A stretch of DNA of 64,000 nt from Penium margaritaceum. Lineage: Eukaryota > Streptophyta > Zygnematophyceae > Desmidiales > Peniaceae. The stretch spans positions 40,076 through 104,075 of the forward strand of contig SZWC01007359.1 in NCBI GenBank assembly GCA_023375785.1, written 5' to 3'. Position numbers and translations under genes: made by a program. Below the pieces are notes generated by a model, which did not search any database, was not told the DNA's origin, and saw nothing but the letters and a program-made list of their open reading frames with translations. Shown piece by piece: positions 43,631 through 54,990 of the stretch (positions are counted from its first letter, which is position 1; the number at the start of each line of letters is the position of its first letter).

Positions 43631-46076
43631 TCTGCAGCTATTCTCTCCATCCTCTGCTCCACTGGTGTCATGCCCCCTCTCATTCAGCCTCCAACTCGTT
43701 GACGTTTCATCTTGTCCTTGGCACATCTTCATCTCCACCGGCTTCTGTCGTTGCACTGGTTGAGGGGGGGCGTGTGCTTCCTTCCACTCCGACATCGACC
43801 ATGTCAGTGAGCACCGAGGATGGAGAAAGAACACCTGGCACTACATCAGACACATCCACACAGTCTACATCCAAGCTTCTCGCATCCTCTACAGTACCAA
43901 CTGCATCGACTGCCACAGCTGCACCTGTTGCAGCAGCTGTCCCACCTGTTGCATCCCCAGCAGCAGCGTCCTCTGCAACTTCTACATCTTTAGCAATAGT
44001 AGTAGCATTTGACACATCCACATAGTCTATATTCACGCTTCCCGCATCCCCTACAGTACCAGCTGCATCGGCTGGTACAGGTGCGCCTACTACACCAGCT
44101 GCCCCACCTGTTGCATCCCCAGTAGCAGCGTCCTCTACAGCTTCTACATCTTTAGCACTAGTAGCAGCATCAGATACAGCCACACAACCTACATCCACGC
44201 TTCTTGCACCCTTTATAGTACCAGCTGCATCGGCTGGTAAAGCTGCACTTGTAGCACTAGCTGTAGCACCAGTGACAGCTGTACGAGCGGTACCATCTGC
44301 TCCATCCACTTTGTCATCTGCTGCATCCACAGCGTCATCGGCATCAGCCTTTCCTATAGCATGTGCTTCATTTACAGCACCAGTTACATCAATTGTGATA
44401 GCTGCTCTAGCGACACCAGCTGCTCCATCTCTCACTACAGTCGCATCATCAGCTTCCTCTCTAGAGTTAGCTTCTTCCTCTTCATCGCCTTCACCAGCTG
44501 CATCGACACATCTGTTAGCATCAGGTTCTTCAGCAGCTTCTGTGATGGTTGCATATGATGTACCCTTAGCATCAACTACACCAGCTATATCTGGTGCCTC
44601 TACAGCGCTTTAGAATTCCACACCAGCCCTGCTAGCCACGTTGGCTGCACTCATCACGTCGTCTCCACCAGATGCACCAGCTTTATCACTTGAGTCGACG
44701 TCTTCATCAGGATCCTGTGCATGGATAGTATTGGCACCTTCTGGATCATCATCTCCTCCAGATGCTACATCAGCTCCGTCTTCTGCCTCAGCGACAGTGC
44801 CTACGTCCTCTACAATATCACCTTTTGGGATATCATCTGCATCCACTGTATTGAAATCATCTACAACACCTGCAACATCAGTTGTGTGTGCTGCATCATC
44901 AGCACGAGCTGCATCAGCACCGCCAACTTCACCGTCAGCATCAGCTGCATTGACAGCATCTGCTGTATCAGCAGCATGTGTTATATGTGCAGCATCCACA
45001 TCGGCAGCCTCAGCTACATCAACTGCATCAGCTATTTTTGCTCTTCCCTCGTTTTTCAGCAATAGTGAAGCAGTTGATAGAGACACCATTCTGCCGTCTG
45101 AGATCTTGGGGAGGGCATTGGAGTCTTGCCCACCTATAGTAATGACTGCAGGGTCAGTGCCCTTCACCAGTTTGGTAGCACCTAATCATTTTTGTCTGAG
45201 ATGCCGAGCTGAGGAGGATGAGATTCGCTGCCAGATCAGTGCGTAGGAGACTTACGTCGCTACCATCCGAGAGACATTACCCGGAGATACCCCTCCACCA
45301 AAGGATGCAACCGGCGACATCTTCACTGGGTACATGGGGAGGAGCGATTACAAACAGATGTCTAGAGAGTGTGAGCTGAGGGATGTAGAGGAGTGGTTGC
45401 ATGCACTACAGGATGCACTGGTCGAGATGCTCAGAGATGGTTGTAGTGGACACAACCCAGATGATTCTAAGTCCAGTTCCATAGCACCCTCGGATAGAGA
45501 CTCATAGGACGGGGATCCTGAGATAGTGAGCAGTGACGACACCCGGACAGCCTCGGGACAGCCTTCAGCTCACCCCCATCCTCCTTCTCTACACCTGGTC
45601 CACCCCTCTTCATCTCTGATTCTTGCAATCCTCCTACCTCAGAGGTTGCCCAGCATCTACATGCTTCTGATGATCCTTTGCCTCAGTCCTTGGAAATTTT
45701 GATACACATTGCTTCAAGAGACATGGCACCTGTAGCCACTCAGCTTCGAGCAACAGAGATGGAGGTGGATCCGCTCGGTAGAGTGGTAGACTCTTTCTCC
45801 ACCACCTATAGCGAAGTGATGGCGGTGCTCGAGGATGTAGAGTTTGAGCTTTGTACAGTCACTCAGGAGAACCATGTTGATCTGCATCTTTGCGCTTCTC
45901 GTCTTCAGGGTGAGTTGGTCACTACGCAGGGGTACCTACGGTCGTGGGAGTGTTCAGCTTCTACACCGCCTATAGTGACGAGCTCTCCACACACAGCACC
46001 AGAGTCTGCTGGTTGGCCCCACTGGCAACTGCCACATGTGGGGTCTCCAGCCTCTTCCCCCTCTCTTGACCGTTGA
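43631..46076 (+). pseudogene. B downstream Ala/Ser/Thr-rich coding region
   Basis: Open segments at 43699-44025, 44272-44613, 44641-45246 and 45678-46076 run on the plus strand. The first three are Ala/Ser/Thr/Pro-rich; the last (SRDMAPVATQLRATEMEVDPLGRVVDSFSTTYSEV...) is of normal complexity. That last segment includes EFELCTVTQENHVDLHL with leucine spacing, comparable to the EFILHQVDMGHLDMSEADYADL segment of C1. So B and C are homologous over the whole coding region. Function unknown. Broken, several breaks. A long Asp/Ala-rich frame on the opposite strand (44435-43707) is a shadow. Confidence 0.55.
43850..44280 (+). repeat. 162-bp coding minisatellite in B
   Basis: Units begin at 43850, 44012 and 44174 (two full, one partial), each opening AYACA(T/G)CCACA and including GTACCA(A/G)CTGCATCG and TCTACATCTTTAGCA. 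The exact 162-bp period equals 54 codons, so the reading frame is kept. Confidence 0.88.
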
Positions 46077-46540
46077 GCATTCGGCACCGTCTTCTCCACC
46101 CCTGCACCCTCTAAGTCCGATCAGTGTGAGACCCTGGATCCTGCCAACTGGGATCTCTTGCATCCGCCAGGAGTGTGAGGTGCGACCAAGTTGCCTTTTT
46201 TGCACTGCTCCGGAGCTGGTGAATGATAGGTGTTGGATAGTGTAGGAGTGAGTTGGGCACATGGTAGCTATCTCAACCTCATCTTCCTTTCCTTGCTGAT
46301 GCTTTCATATCTAGAGCCACTGTCACGTCTAGCCAGTACTTGATTATTCTCCCAGGATCATTTGGACTAGGGGGGACTTACTGCTCTCTGCAGGCGACAG
46401 CTTTGTGGCCTCCTACATGCAGGGGTAGCATGCTTATCTGTGCACACAGCTGTTTGAGTTCATGTTCCCAAGATCCTCTCAATGAGGGGAAGTGTACTTA
46501 CCTTCCAATCTGGTACCCTTGTTGACAGCTCTTACTGCCC
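46077..46540 (+). other. B 3' untranslated region
   Basis: About 460 bp between the last coding segment and the PPT. I see no gene, and no 49-bp repeat outside the LTR here, unlike C1 and C2. Confidence 0.6.
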
Positions 46541-46548
46541 AGAGGGAG
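46541..46548 (+). promoter_or_regulatory. Polypurine tract of B
   Basis: AGAGGGAG directly before the TG of the 3' LTR. Confidence 0.8.
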
Positions 46549-47359
46549 TGTTGGTGTATGGGCTTTGATCTGTCATGTAGTCCTGTGCAGAGAGAGCCTC
46601 CTAGCTTGTGCTGATTGTTCTCCAGTTGCTACCTTACTCCCTCTGTGATACGTGTGATGCATTATAGCAGCTCAGTTCATGCATGCATGTCTGATAGAGT
46701 TTTCTCGGTGGTCGAGACCCGGGCACTTGGTGGCATGTGCCAGTGCACCGGGAGACCCCATAGAGATTGACTGCATATTGTCTCTGACAGGTTGTACACT
46801 CTCTCTATGGTCGAGACCCGGGTGCACGGTGGTTTGTACCAGTATCGCGGGAGACCCAACACCATCAACCGAGTCCTTTGATTGAGGCCTTCTGTCAGAC
46901 AGGTGTAGCCTGCATGTGGCTGAGACCCGGACGTCCGGTTATGTGTTTCGGCGTCTTGGGAGGCTTGAACTTGCCTAGCTTGGCTAGACCATGATGCTAG
47001 TGTGTCATCGTATAGTTTGGTTGTGTTTGGGGTATATTGGATGTTTTCCTGTCGGTCCAGACCCAAGCACACGGTTGACTGTTGCGGTACCTCGGGAGAC
47101 CTCCAGTTTGTGTTTTTGTGTTCTGGGACATGTGTATTCCCCATCCGTGCCCTTTAGTGCGGCGGGGATGACGGGGCCTGGTGGGCTAGCCGCCAGTCTC
47201 CAGTACATAAGTTCATCGTAAGGCTCATTGTACTCCCTACTGATTCCTAATTCATTCGTTCCAGACTTAGCCAAATCTTGGCGCTGCATTTCTCCCACTC
47301 ACCACCAGAGCTCATGTCTCGTTCAGCATGGGCCTGCATGCCCTAGACACATTTCAGCG
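46549..47359 (+). repeat. 3' LTR of B
   Basis: About 811 bp from TGTTGGTGTATGGGC to TTTCAGCG. It contains 49-bp hairpin repeats at 46709-46757, 46809-46857, about 46919-46964 and 47054-47101. It pairs with 26277-26454 plus 40358-40983. The A3 LTR sequence ACCGG resumes at 47360. Confidence 0.9.
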
Positions 47360-47905
47360 ACCGGTGCTTCATCTGGTGGCAGAGTACTAGCTTGGAGCTG
47401 ACCGACGACCGTTCCAGAGCTCTTGACTCTACCCGGGACCTCTTGCAGTTTTTCTGCACCACGTAGGAGTTCATCAGTGGACTGGCCATGTACCCAATAT
47501 GTATGTTTTTGCATTGTATGTCCACCTTTTGATGCCAGATGCATGCATGTGGCTAGTCATAGCGTTTGGCTTTTGATTCTGCACGTCTAGGTTCAAACGG
47601 CGTAGCGTTCTGATATGTCTGCGCAGAGCTATGACCAAAACAGTGGTTTTGGGCAAGCTTTAGGACAGATCTTGCACTGCCCCGTGCGACACCCGCCGTG
47701 CGCTGCGGCAGGTACTTATGCCATGGACCTGTCATTTGTCATTTCTCTCTGCAAATGCTATTGAAGCATTATGACACTTTGCATTGTGTCTCCTAGCCAG
47801 ACCCTTGCGGTTGTGTGCACGACTTGTGACTGTCGTCACCGTCTAACCAGGCACTGACGCCTAGTTGGTGGCTATGTTGCTAGGAAGTTTCCACGCATCT
47901 TCTCA
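47360..47905 (+). repeat. A3 5' LTR, distal part
   Basis: Begins ACCGGTGCTTCATCTGG, corresponding to about 100 bp into the 3' LTR at 54346, and ends CATCTTCTCA before the PBS. Confidence 0.88.
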
Positions 47906-47917
47906 TGGTATCAGAGC
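47906..47917 (+). promoter_or_regulatory. Primer-binding site of A3
   Basis: TGGTATCAGAGC, exact initiator Met-tRNA complement. Confidence 0.95.
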
Positions 47918-48791
47918 GGTGAGACAGTTCTCACCAAGCTGCGCAGCAGAGCAACAACAGAGAGTCACCGTCGCAGCAGATCCACAGGAACCTATGGATG
48001 AAGATAGCCGATCGCTGTCGATGTCGCTGACCATCACCACATGAGAGTGCAGCAGTAGCAGCCGCTAGCAGGAGCAGGCAACAGCTGTAGTAGGCTGCAG
48101 TCGGCAGAAACTGGCAACATTGGCACATGTTGCAGAAGGAGCATCATTGAGTAGCAGCAGCAACAGCAACGTAGCAGTAGCGGCAATAGCAGTGGCGGCA
48201 ACAGTGCGCGGCGACAGCAGCATAACAACAACGCAGCAGTAGTAGTTGCACTAGCAGCGGCGGCAGCACCACATCAGTAGCGTAGCAGCAGTGGCGGCAA
48301 CAGCAGTGTAGGAGCAGCAGCGGTAGCAGCCCGCGGTGGCGACAGTAGCATGCAGCATCCGCAGTGCACAATTGTAGCAGCAGCAGCGCGTAGCTACTGC
48401 CACGGCCGCACACGCAGTCGCCAGGCGGCTGCTCTGCATGCGGTTGCATGGCTACTGCTACAACTGACGGTGTAACAGCAGCAGCAGATGAGCAGAAGCT
48501 GTTGAGCAGCTTCCACACAACTTCCGCGTAGCTGCTATGGAGTGGCCGCCTGCTCGTGCAAAAACCGCGAAAGTTGACACAAAAAAAAAAGAAAAAAGAG
48601 GAGGGGAGCTGACATCAGAAATTTTTCTTGCTGACGTCATTAGGTCATGCTGACGTCAGCAACTTCCTGCTCATGTCAGCATTTGCCTTAATGAAATTTT
48701 TGGTCGGAGAGTAAAAATTTGCTAGCATCTCAATTCTTTGAGAAATGCTCACATTTTTTGCAATTTGACCACGTTGACGTCTCGGCCCATA
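47918..48791 (+). other. A3 leader: CAG-rich tract and TGACGTCA cluster
   Basis: CAG/GCA-rich sequence at about 48040-48500 is followed by TGACATCAG, TGACGTCATT, TGACGTCAGC and CATGTCAGC motifs at 48608-48680. The order, triplets then palindromes then gag, is the same as in A1 and A2. Confidence 0.82.
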
Positions 48792-50632
48792 ATGAGGGGC
48801 AACATGGCTCCGTCCGTCGATAAGGGAAAAGGGTACTAGATCCCTCTTCTTCCTCCTCAGGGGTCATGAGCCCACATTCACAAGCTATTGAAGACCTGCG
48901 GATCCACCAGGATGAGATGCGTTGCCTGTAGCGGGAGCAGATTGACATCATCCGTACACTCACCAAGCTTCTTCGGGGCCATTCTACGACCCCACGACAG
49001 ACCTCTGTGGGAGCGGCCGGGGTCGCACCCTCTACACAGCAGTCAGCTCCAGCACCGGAGACAGGAGCCGGATGCCGACCCGCCACCTATTAATCCTTGG
49101 GACGAGGATCTAGATATGCTAGGCATGGAGGGTGACTCCCCCGAGCGCAAGATTCGTGTGCTTCAAGAACGTCTCCGCCAGCTTCAGACGAGCTCTCAGC
49201 CCCCACACATCTCGCTTTCCCGCAATTCGATCATTGCCTGACCTCCACCCAAGCTACTTCCCTCTTCCTGGCGTCTTTCCCATCCCTCGTTCTTCTCAGC
49301 CTGTGGTTGCTCTCCCTACGGAGCGGCAACCCAAGGACTTCAAGACACCGCCCCCACAATATGTCAGCGAGGACGGTTTTGACTTCTGGGAGATCCTCTT
49401 CCAGGTTTGGGCTACTTCAGAGGGCATGTGGCCTTACTACCACAGTCCGTATCAGACTACAGACCAAGCACAGGTGCTGACAGCGGCTAGGGTGATGCGC
49501 GGACTTCTCTACGCCATGCCGCGCAAGACCTTTGTCGACTTCCGCTCGTTCCTTGGCAAGGCAGGAACAGGCACTGGCGCTGATCCACGCAGGGGCTAGG
49601 ACCTAGCATTATCCTTACTTGTGCAGAGATGCACGCCACCCGCGCCGCACACATTCGTGCCTTTCGCTCCCTTTGTCAGGGACCTGCTGAGCCTGCAACC
49701 GATTCCTCGCGACGCGCCATGCGCATCTACACGTGCCTTGGGACCTCAGGAGGTACACAGCTGTGGGCGCTCTGCACGATCATGCTCGGAGGTTTCCTTG
49801 AGCACAAAGACATCTTCACAAGGACAACTGCGCCGTGCTCGAGCACTTTTTGGCCTGACAATAGCTTCTTTCATGGACGCACCAGCTCTTCCTCCAGATG
49901 ACTTCCGCGCGTGAGGCAGCCATGGCTCATCAGGAGACCTCCGTTGCTGTAGCAGTCGTTCCATTACCATCGACGCCCCTCTTGCAGAATCCTTCTCCAT
50001 CCTCTACCACGTCCTCCTCCTCCCCTTCCACTCTGATGACACCAACTCAGACACAAGGTGTCGCGGCAGCAGCACAAGGGAAGAAGGCGCGACGGAGTCG
50101 CGGCTCGGGCCAGCAGCAGTCACAGCAGCAGCCTTCATCGGGCAGTATCAGTGGACGCTCTGTTCACTATTGCAACTGTGGAGGCGTCCATTGCTAGCAG
50201 TGCCAGCAGCCGCTCGACTGGGCACGGATTACTCGTAGGCTCCAGGCTGCGCACGCACTACGATCTACGTTGAGCAGCGCATCCTCCGGGCGCGTGGCGA
50301 CCATGACCGCAGCAGTTCCCGCTTCACCACCAGCGACCACAGGTGACCTAGAGCCACGTGAACACACCATCGCCAAGCTCCGACACCTTCTAGCGCTTCA
50401 CTTTCACGGAGGTGCGAGTGTGTTGACACATCCGTGTGGTTCATAGACTGTCTGTTTCTCTATTCTTGTGGCTTGGGATGACTCGCGTGGGGGGGAACAG
50501 TGAGCATGTGATGACAATGGCCCTAACTGTACAGATTGGATTCATGAGTCTCACCTTTTTGCCCTTTGTCGTTCCTCCCCACCTGCTGGCCAGCGTCCGT
50601 CCAAGGCCGGGTCTTCCATTGCCCGTTGTACA
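48792..50632 (+). pseudogene. A3 gag
   Basis: The start is taken at the ATG at 48792 by comparison with A1 and A2. An SPHSQAIEDLR-like segment, ERQPKDFKTPPPQYVSEDGFDFWEILFQVWATSEGMWPYYHSPYQTTDQAQVL and GLLYAMPRKTFVDFRSFLGKAGTGTGADP are readable. A zinc-knuckle region lies near 50165 (HYCNCGGVHC), followed by PLDWARITR as in A1. Broken, several breaks. Confidence 0.82.
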
Positions 50633-51223
50633 GTGACGTCCTGTAGTCGTGCTTCCTGTGGCACTTGGATCATTGATTCCGGTGCCACTCATCACATGAC
50701 CTCTCGTTATAGTGATTTTGTTATTCTCGGCCTTGTTGCGTCTGTTCATTCAGTCCGCATAGGCTTTGGCCAGTCCCTGCCAGTCGAGGATGTTGGGATC
50801 GTATGTTTTGATGGTCCGTGTGGCCCCTTCTATCTTTTCGAGGTGAAGTTTTTGCATGACCTTACACTCAGTTTGCTTTGTGTATGTGCTTGCACACTGA
50901 TGGGACTCTCTGTGGAGCACACTACAGAGTCCGCGACTGTGACTGCTATTGACACTCGTAGCGTTGTCCTTTGTGCCTCTGTTCTGGATGACCTATATCG
51001 TGTCTCTCGGACTCTCGCTCCTTTCTCCCCCTCCCTTTTTGCTCGTGTTTTTGTCACTAGTGTTTTGTCTCCTGAGCACCAGCGATTGCTTCATCGCCGC
51101 TTGTGTCATGTAGGCTCCGACACTATGTCAAAGCTTATTCAGACTCAAACCGTCCTCGGTCTTGACGCGGCTTCTTTCGAGAAGCCGCCCTAGACCGACT
51201 ATCTCGTCTGCGCTCATGGTAAG
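50633..51223 (+). pseudogene. A3 protease and GAG-pre-integrase
   Basis: Encodes CGTWIIDSGATHHMTSRYSDFVILGLVASVHSV (copia protease active site DSGA), VEDVGIVCFDGPCGPFYLFEVKFLHDLTLSLLCVCA, and LLHRRLCHVGSDTMSKLIQT at the start of the HHCC domain. Confidence 0.87.
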
Positions 51224-52030
51224 ATGCATTGTTGCACCTACCCTGACTCCCGTTCACGCACACTTCGCCGTCTCGAGTTAGTCCATCCGGACGTTCTGGG
51301 TCCTCTTCCTCTTGAGTCTCTATCCAATCAGGGTAGATACGTCCTGACCCTGACTGATGACTTCACCCAGATGCGGTGGGTCTACAGCCTGTGCCAGAAG
51401 AGTGACGCCGCTCTTGCGGTTTGCCTTTGGCTAGTGATGGCTCAGCATCAGTCTGGCCCCATGGTGCACACCTTCCGCTCAGATTGCGGCGGCGAGTTTC
51501 TTGGCGAGATGGACAGCTTCTCCGCCGAGCACGGGATTTTTCACCAGGTCTCCGCTCCCGCTACTCCCCAGCAGAACGGTGTTTCTGAGCGTTGGAACTG
51601 CACCATGGAGGATGCGGTTTGCGCTATGCGGTCTGATTGCGGTCTTCCAGAGTCCATCGCTTTTGAAGGCTTCGCCTACATGACTTGGGTCTGGAACCGC
51701 CTGCCGCACGGTCCTCTTCTGGACCACGTCACACCGTATGAGCTCTGGTTCGGCCACCGTGCTGACCTGTGCCTCCCTCACTTCTGGGGATCTTTGGCTT
51801 CTTTGTGGTACATTGAGGACCAGCAGCAGTCCAAGGTCTCACCGCGGGGTCGCTTGTGTGCCTTCAGCGGCATCTCCCCGCGGTCAAAGGCTCGGCGGTT
51901 TTGGGACCGTGCTCATCGTCGCATTGTCGAGTCACGAGACACGCTCTTCATTGAGTCTCCCACCTACCGTGATCTGACATTGATCACGTCGCTGTCTGTC
52001 ACACACGTTCCTACGTATGAGGTTCCTTGA
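51224..52030 (+). pseudogene. A3 integrase
   Basis: One open stretch: TYPDSRSRTLRRLELVHPDVLGPLPLESLSNQGRYVLTLTDDFTQMRWVY, HTFRSDCGGEFLGEMDSFSAEHGIFHQVSAPATPQQNGVSERWNCTMEDAV, YMTWVWNRLPHGPLLDHVTPYELWFGHRADL, then SKARRFWDRAHRRIVESRDTLF. It spans most of a copia integrase core and C-terminal part. Confidence 0.9.
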
Positions 52031-52033
52031 CGG

Positions 52034-53700
52034 ATGGGGGAGTCTACGTCTGCAAGCACCTCTTGCCAGGCTGATGTGTCCGTTCGAGCTCCCTCCACTT
52101 CTCCAGCTCTTGATGACCAAGCGATCATCGCTGGCGATCCAGAGATCTCTCCAGCACCGTTGGCTTCTAATCCTATCCCCTTGTACCCCACACGTACCCA
52201 TGATCCTGTACCTGTGCGTACTCCTGTGATCGTACTTGTGTCCACCGACACTTATGTTTCTGTGCGTGGACCTGCCTCACCTGCTCCTACAATCCCACCG
52301 AGCCCCGTGTCTCCCACACATGCATCTTCTCGCATGACATCACTAGCTCCCTTGCCTCAGCCCTCTCCAGCTGCAATTGTGCCTTTTCCTAAGCCTAAGG
52401 TACACCCCTTGAGCCCAGGTTACTCCCGTGAGCCTGGCGGTCACCTTCGACCATTGGACTCCGGAGCTCAGCAAGTGTCTGGTCCCGCACCTAGGTGCTC
52501 CGCTCGCAGCATCGCAAGTGGTGATCTTGACACAAAGGCCCTAAGCCTCAATGTCCACACTGAGCACACAGAGGTACATCCAGCGTGTCCCGTAGGGCGC
52601 GACCTCATCACTCGCGACTTTCATATCGCTTGTGATACAGTAGCCAATCTTGTGGGCAGCAGACCTAGCACTGAGGCATGTGCTCTTGCCATGCAGAGCT
52701 CTCCCTCTACGGTGCCTGACCTGGGCACACTGAGGGAAGCTCTCACATCACAAGATGCTGATGCTTGGTGTGCTGTCGCCGAGGATGAGCTTCACGCCAT
52801 CCGAGAGCACAGAGTTTATGAGCTAGTCGACTTTCCACCTGGGAGGAAGGCTATTCAAGTCAAGTGGGTCTTTCGTAAGAAAGTGAAGCCGGATCGCTCA
52901 CTCAAACGCCACAAGGCTAGCTTGGTCATCAAGGGATACTCTTAGATTGAGGGCATTGATTACATTGACACCTTTGTCCTTGTCGGCCGCATGACCTTAG
53001 CCCAAGCTTTGTTTGGTGTAGTGGCTCAGCATGACTGGGAACTACACCAGATGTATTTGAACAATGCGTTCCTCCATGGCTCTCTGGATGAGGAGATTTA
53101 CGTGGCTTAGCCACCAGGCTTTGAGGACGGTGACAAGGTCTGGCGCTTGTACAAGTCCTTGTACAGCCTCAAGCAGATCACTGGCACCATGACTCATGTG
53201 GGATATACACAGAGCGAGGCAGATCCCTCTCTCTTCATCTGACGGATGCTTGAGCAATTCACCACCATCTTGGTCTACGTCGACGACCGTTTCATCGCGT
53301 CTCCTTCACAGGAGGCCATGAAGGAGGCCAAGGCTCTCCTCCAGATTGCATAGGATTAAGGACCTTGGTCCGGCATCGGTGTTTCTTGGCCTGGAGATAG
53401 TGCGAGACTCCAGTCATTGAACTCTACTACTACATCAGGCCCAATACGCACGTGTTATGGGGGAGCGCTTCAGCGGCCTCCTCGGCACAAAGTCCACGGC
53501 TTCCATACCTCTCACGCTTGAGGGGCAGATGCCCTGAAGGTGGACAATCCCATATAGCTGGGGGAGACAGTTGATGTGACCCTGTACCTCCATCTCATCG
53601 GATCTCTGATGTACCTGGCCACTACCACACGTCCTGACATTGCATTTTCCATCAACCTCCTCATCCAGTTTTTGTAGGCTCCTCGTGCTAGAGCCCTTCA
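52034..53700 (+). pseudogene. A3 linker and reverse transcriptase
   Basis: A Pro/Ser/Val-rich linker is followed by EVHPACPVGRDLITRDFHIACDTVANLV, AEDELHAIREHRVYELVDFPPGRKAIQVKWVFRKKVKPDRSLKR and further reverse transcriptase motifs downstream (YVDDR-type block near 53275, YLHLIGSLMYLATTTRPDIAF near 53590). Homologous to A1 and A2. Heavily broken. Confidence 0.82.
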
Positions 53701-53754
53701 TGTGTGTGTACGAGTGGTGCGGTACGTGGTCTCCACACCATACCTTGGACTCTG

Positions 53755-54238
53755 CTTTCGCTGGCAGTGTTCGGTTGTCCTTGATGGCTACATCGACAGC
53801 GACTTAGCCTAGAGCCCAGATGGACGCAGTCGCACCGGTTTCGTGTTCCTGCTCAGTGGGACCATTGTCTCGTAGCGCAACGGGAAGCAAGGCTGCATTG
53901 CACGTAGCTCATCGGAGGTAGAGTACGTTGCTCTGGGTGTAGGAGCTATTGAGGCGGTATGGCTACAACGCCTGTTCCTTGAGCTGGGCCAGTCAGTACC
54001 CAGCATTGTGCTTCGTTGCGACAACGAGAGTGCTCTTGACATTGTGGCAAACTCTGGTGTTTTTCATGCTCACACAAAGCACATTGCGATTGAGCATCAC
54101 TTTGTGCATGATCTGGTGGAGCGACACGTGATCATCACTTTGCAGCGTGCTGACTTCTTAACGAAGGCACTAGCACGCGGAAAGTTCCTGGTGGCCATTC
54201 GCTCTGTTGGACTTTGCCCCTTGCCTGAGAGTGGTTGA
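53755..54238 (+). pseudogene. A3 RNase H
   Basis: Encodes VVLDGYIDSD near 53773, then MLRCDNESALDIVANSGVFHAHTKHIAIEHHFVHDLVERHVI and LQRADFLTKALARGKFLVAIRSVGLCPLPESG (54008-54238), the end of the A-family polyprotein. It lies about 100 bp before the PPT. Broken. Confidence 0.85.
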
Positions 54239-54338
54239 GTGTGGGTTGTGTCTTTGTCCGTGTCACATTTTTTGTTGCACTTGTTCTTGTACTCGTCTTA
54301 GTGCTGCACGTGTATGGACACGCATACCATCGGGTCAT

Positions 54339-54345
54339 GGGGGAG
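54339..54345 (+). promoter_or_regulatory. Polypurine tract of A3
   Basis: GGGGGAG within ATGGGGGAG, just before the TG of the 3' LTR; identical to the tract of the other family-A copies. Confidence 0.85.
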
Positions 54346-54990
54346 TGTCGTGATTTGTGACGTTCCTGTCGACCTATAAAGTTTACTGTAACCACTGAGC
54401 CATGTCCATACTCGTGTAGATCCCTGATGCGGACCCTGGTGGTACCGGTGCATCATCTGGTGGCGAAGTACCAGCTTGGAGCTGACCGACGACCGTTCCA
54501 GAGCTCTGGACGCTACCCTAAACCTCCTATAGTTTTTCTGCAATACGTAGGCGTTCATCAGTGGACTGGCCGTTGGCCCGATTTGCATGTTTTTGCAGTG
54601 TGTGTCCACCGTTTGATGTCGGATGCATGCATGTGACCAGTTGTAGTATCCGGCTTTTGATTGTGCACATCTAGGTTCAGACGACATAGTATTCTGACAT
54701 GTCTGCGCAGAGATACGGCCAAAACAATGGTTTTGGGCAGGCTTTAGGACAGATCTTACACTTCCGCGTGCGACACCCGCAGTGCGCCGCGGCAGGTACT
54801 TATGCCATGGACCTGTCATTTGTCATTTCTCTTTGCAAATGCTATTGAAGCATTATGACATTTTGCCTTGTGTCTCCTAGCCAGACCCCTGCCTTTGTGT
54901 GCACGACTCGTGATTGTCGTCACCGTTTGACCAGTCATTGACGCCTATTCGGTGGTTGTGTGGCTATGAAGCTTCCACGCATCTTCTTCA
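54346..54990 (+). repeat. 3' LTR of A3
   Basis: About 645 bp from TGTCGTGATTTGTGACG to CATCTTCTTCA. It supplies the full-length reference for the scattered 5' LTR pieces. Confidence 0.9.

Larger units (their letters stand above)
26277..47359 (+). mobile_element. B: non-autonomous LTR retrotransposon, carrying nested D and AN
   Basis: Pieces belonging to B: 5' LTR part 26277-26454, then 40358-40983, PBS, CAG-rich leader, gag-like coding region with a zinc knuckle, an Ala/Ser-rich repeat region, PPT and 3' LTR 46549-47359. Element D occupies 26458-40357 inside the 5' LTR. B and C share the knuckle motif, the 49-bp hairpin repeat and the LTR 3' end, so they are sister families. No pol domain is visible. 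The LTR pair looks about 88-90% alike by eye, so B is older than A1. Coding region broken, several breaks. Confidence 0.8.
47360..54990 (+). mobile_element. A3: Ty1/copia LTR retrotransposon, family A (main part)
   Basis: Plus strand: 5' LTR (47360-47905, with an earlier scrap at 26253-26276), PBS, CAG-rich leader, gag, protease, integrase, reverse transcriptase, RNase H, PPT, 3' LTR (54346-54990). B, and probably C2, are inserted in its 5' LTR, so it is older than them. It is heavily broken, roughly ten or more breaks. It abuts an E-family LTR at 54991, so A3 is probably inserted in E2. Confidence 0.9.

Noticed and set aside
43707-44435. Minus-strand Asp/Ala-rich 242-codon frame
   Set aside because: It is the mirror of the plus-strand Ala/Ser/Thr-rich repeat region of B; the repeat composition keeps both strands open. 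The plus strand agrees with the element's orientation and with the flanking zinc knuckle.
46549-47359. Hammerhead ribozyme (retrozyme) in the B LTR
   Set aside because: I looked for CTGANGA followed by GAAA with suitable stems in the B and C LTRs and did not find a convincing core.
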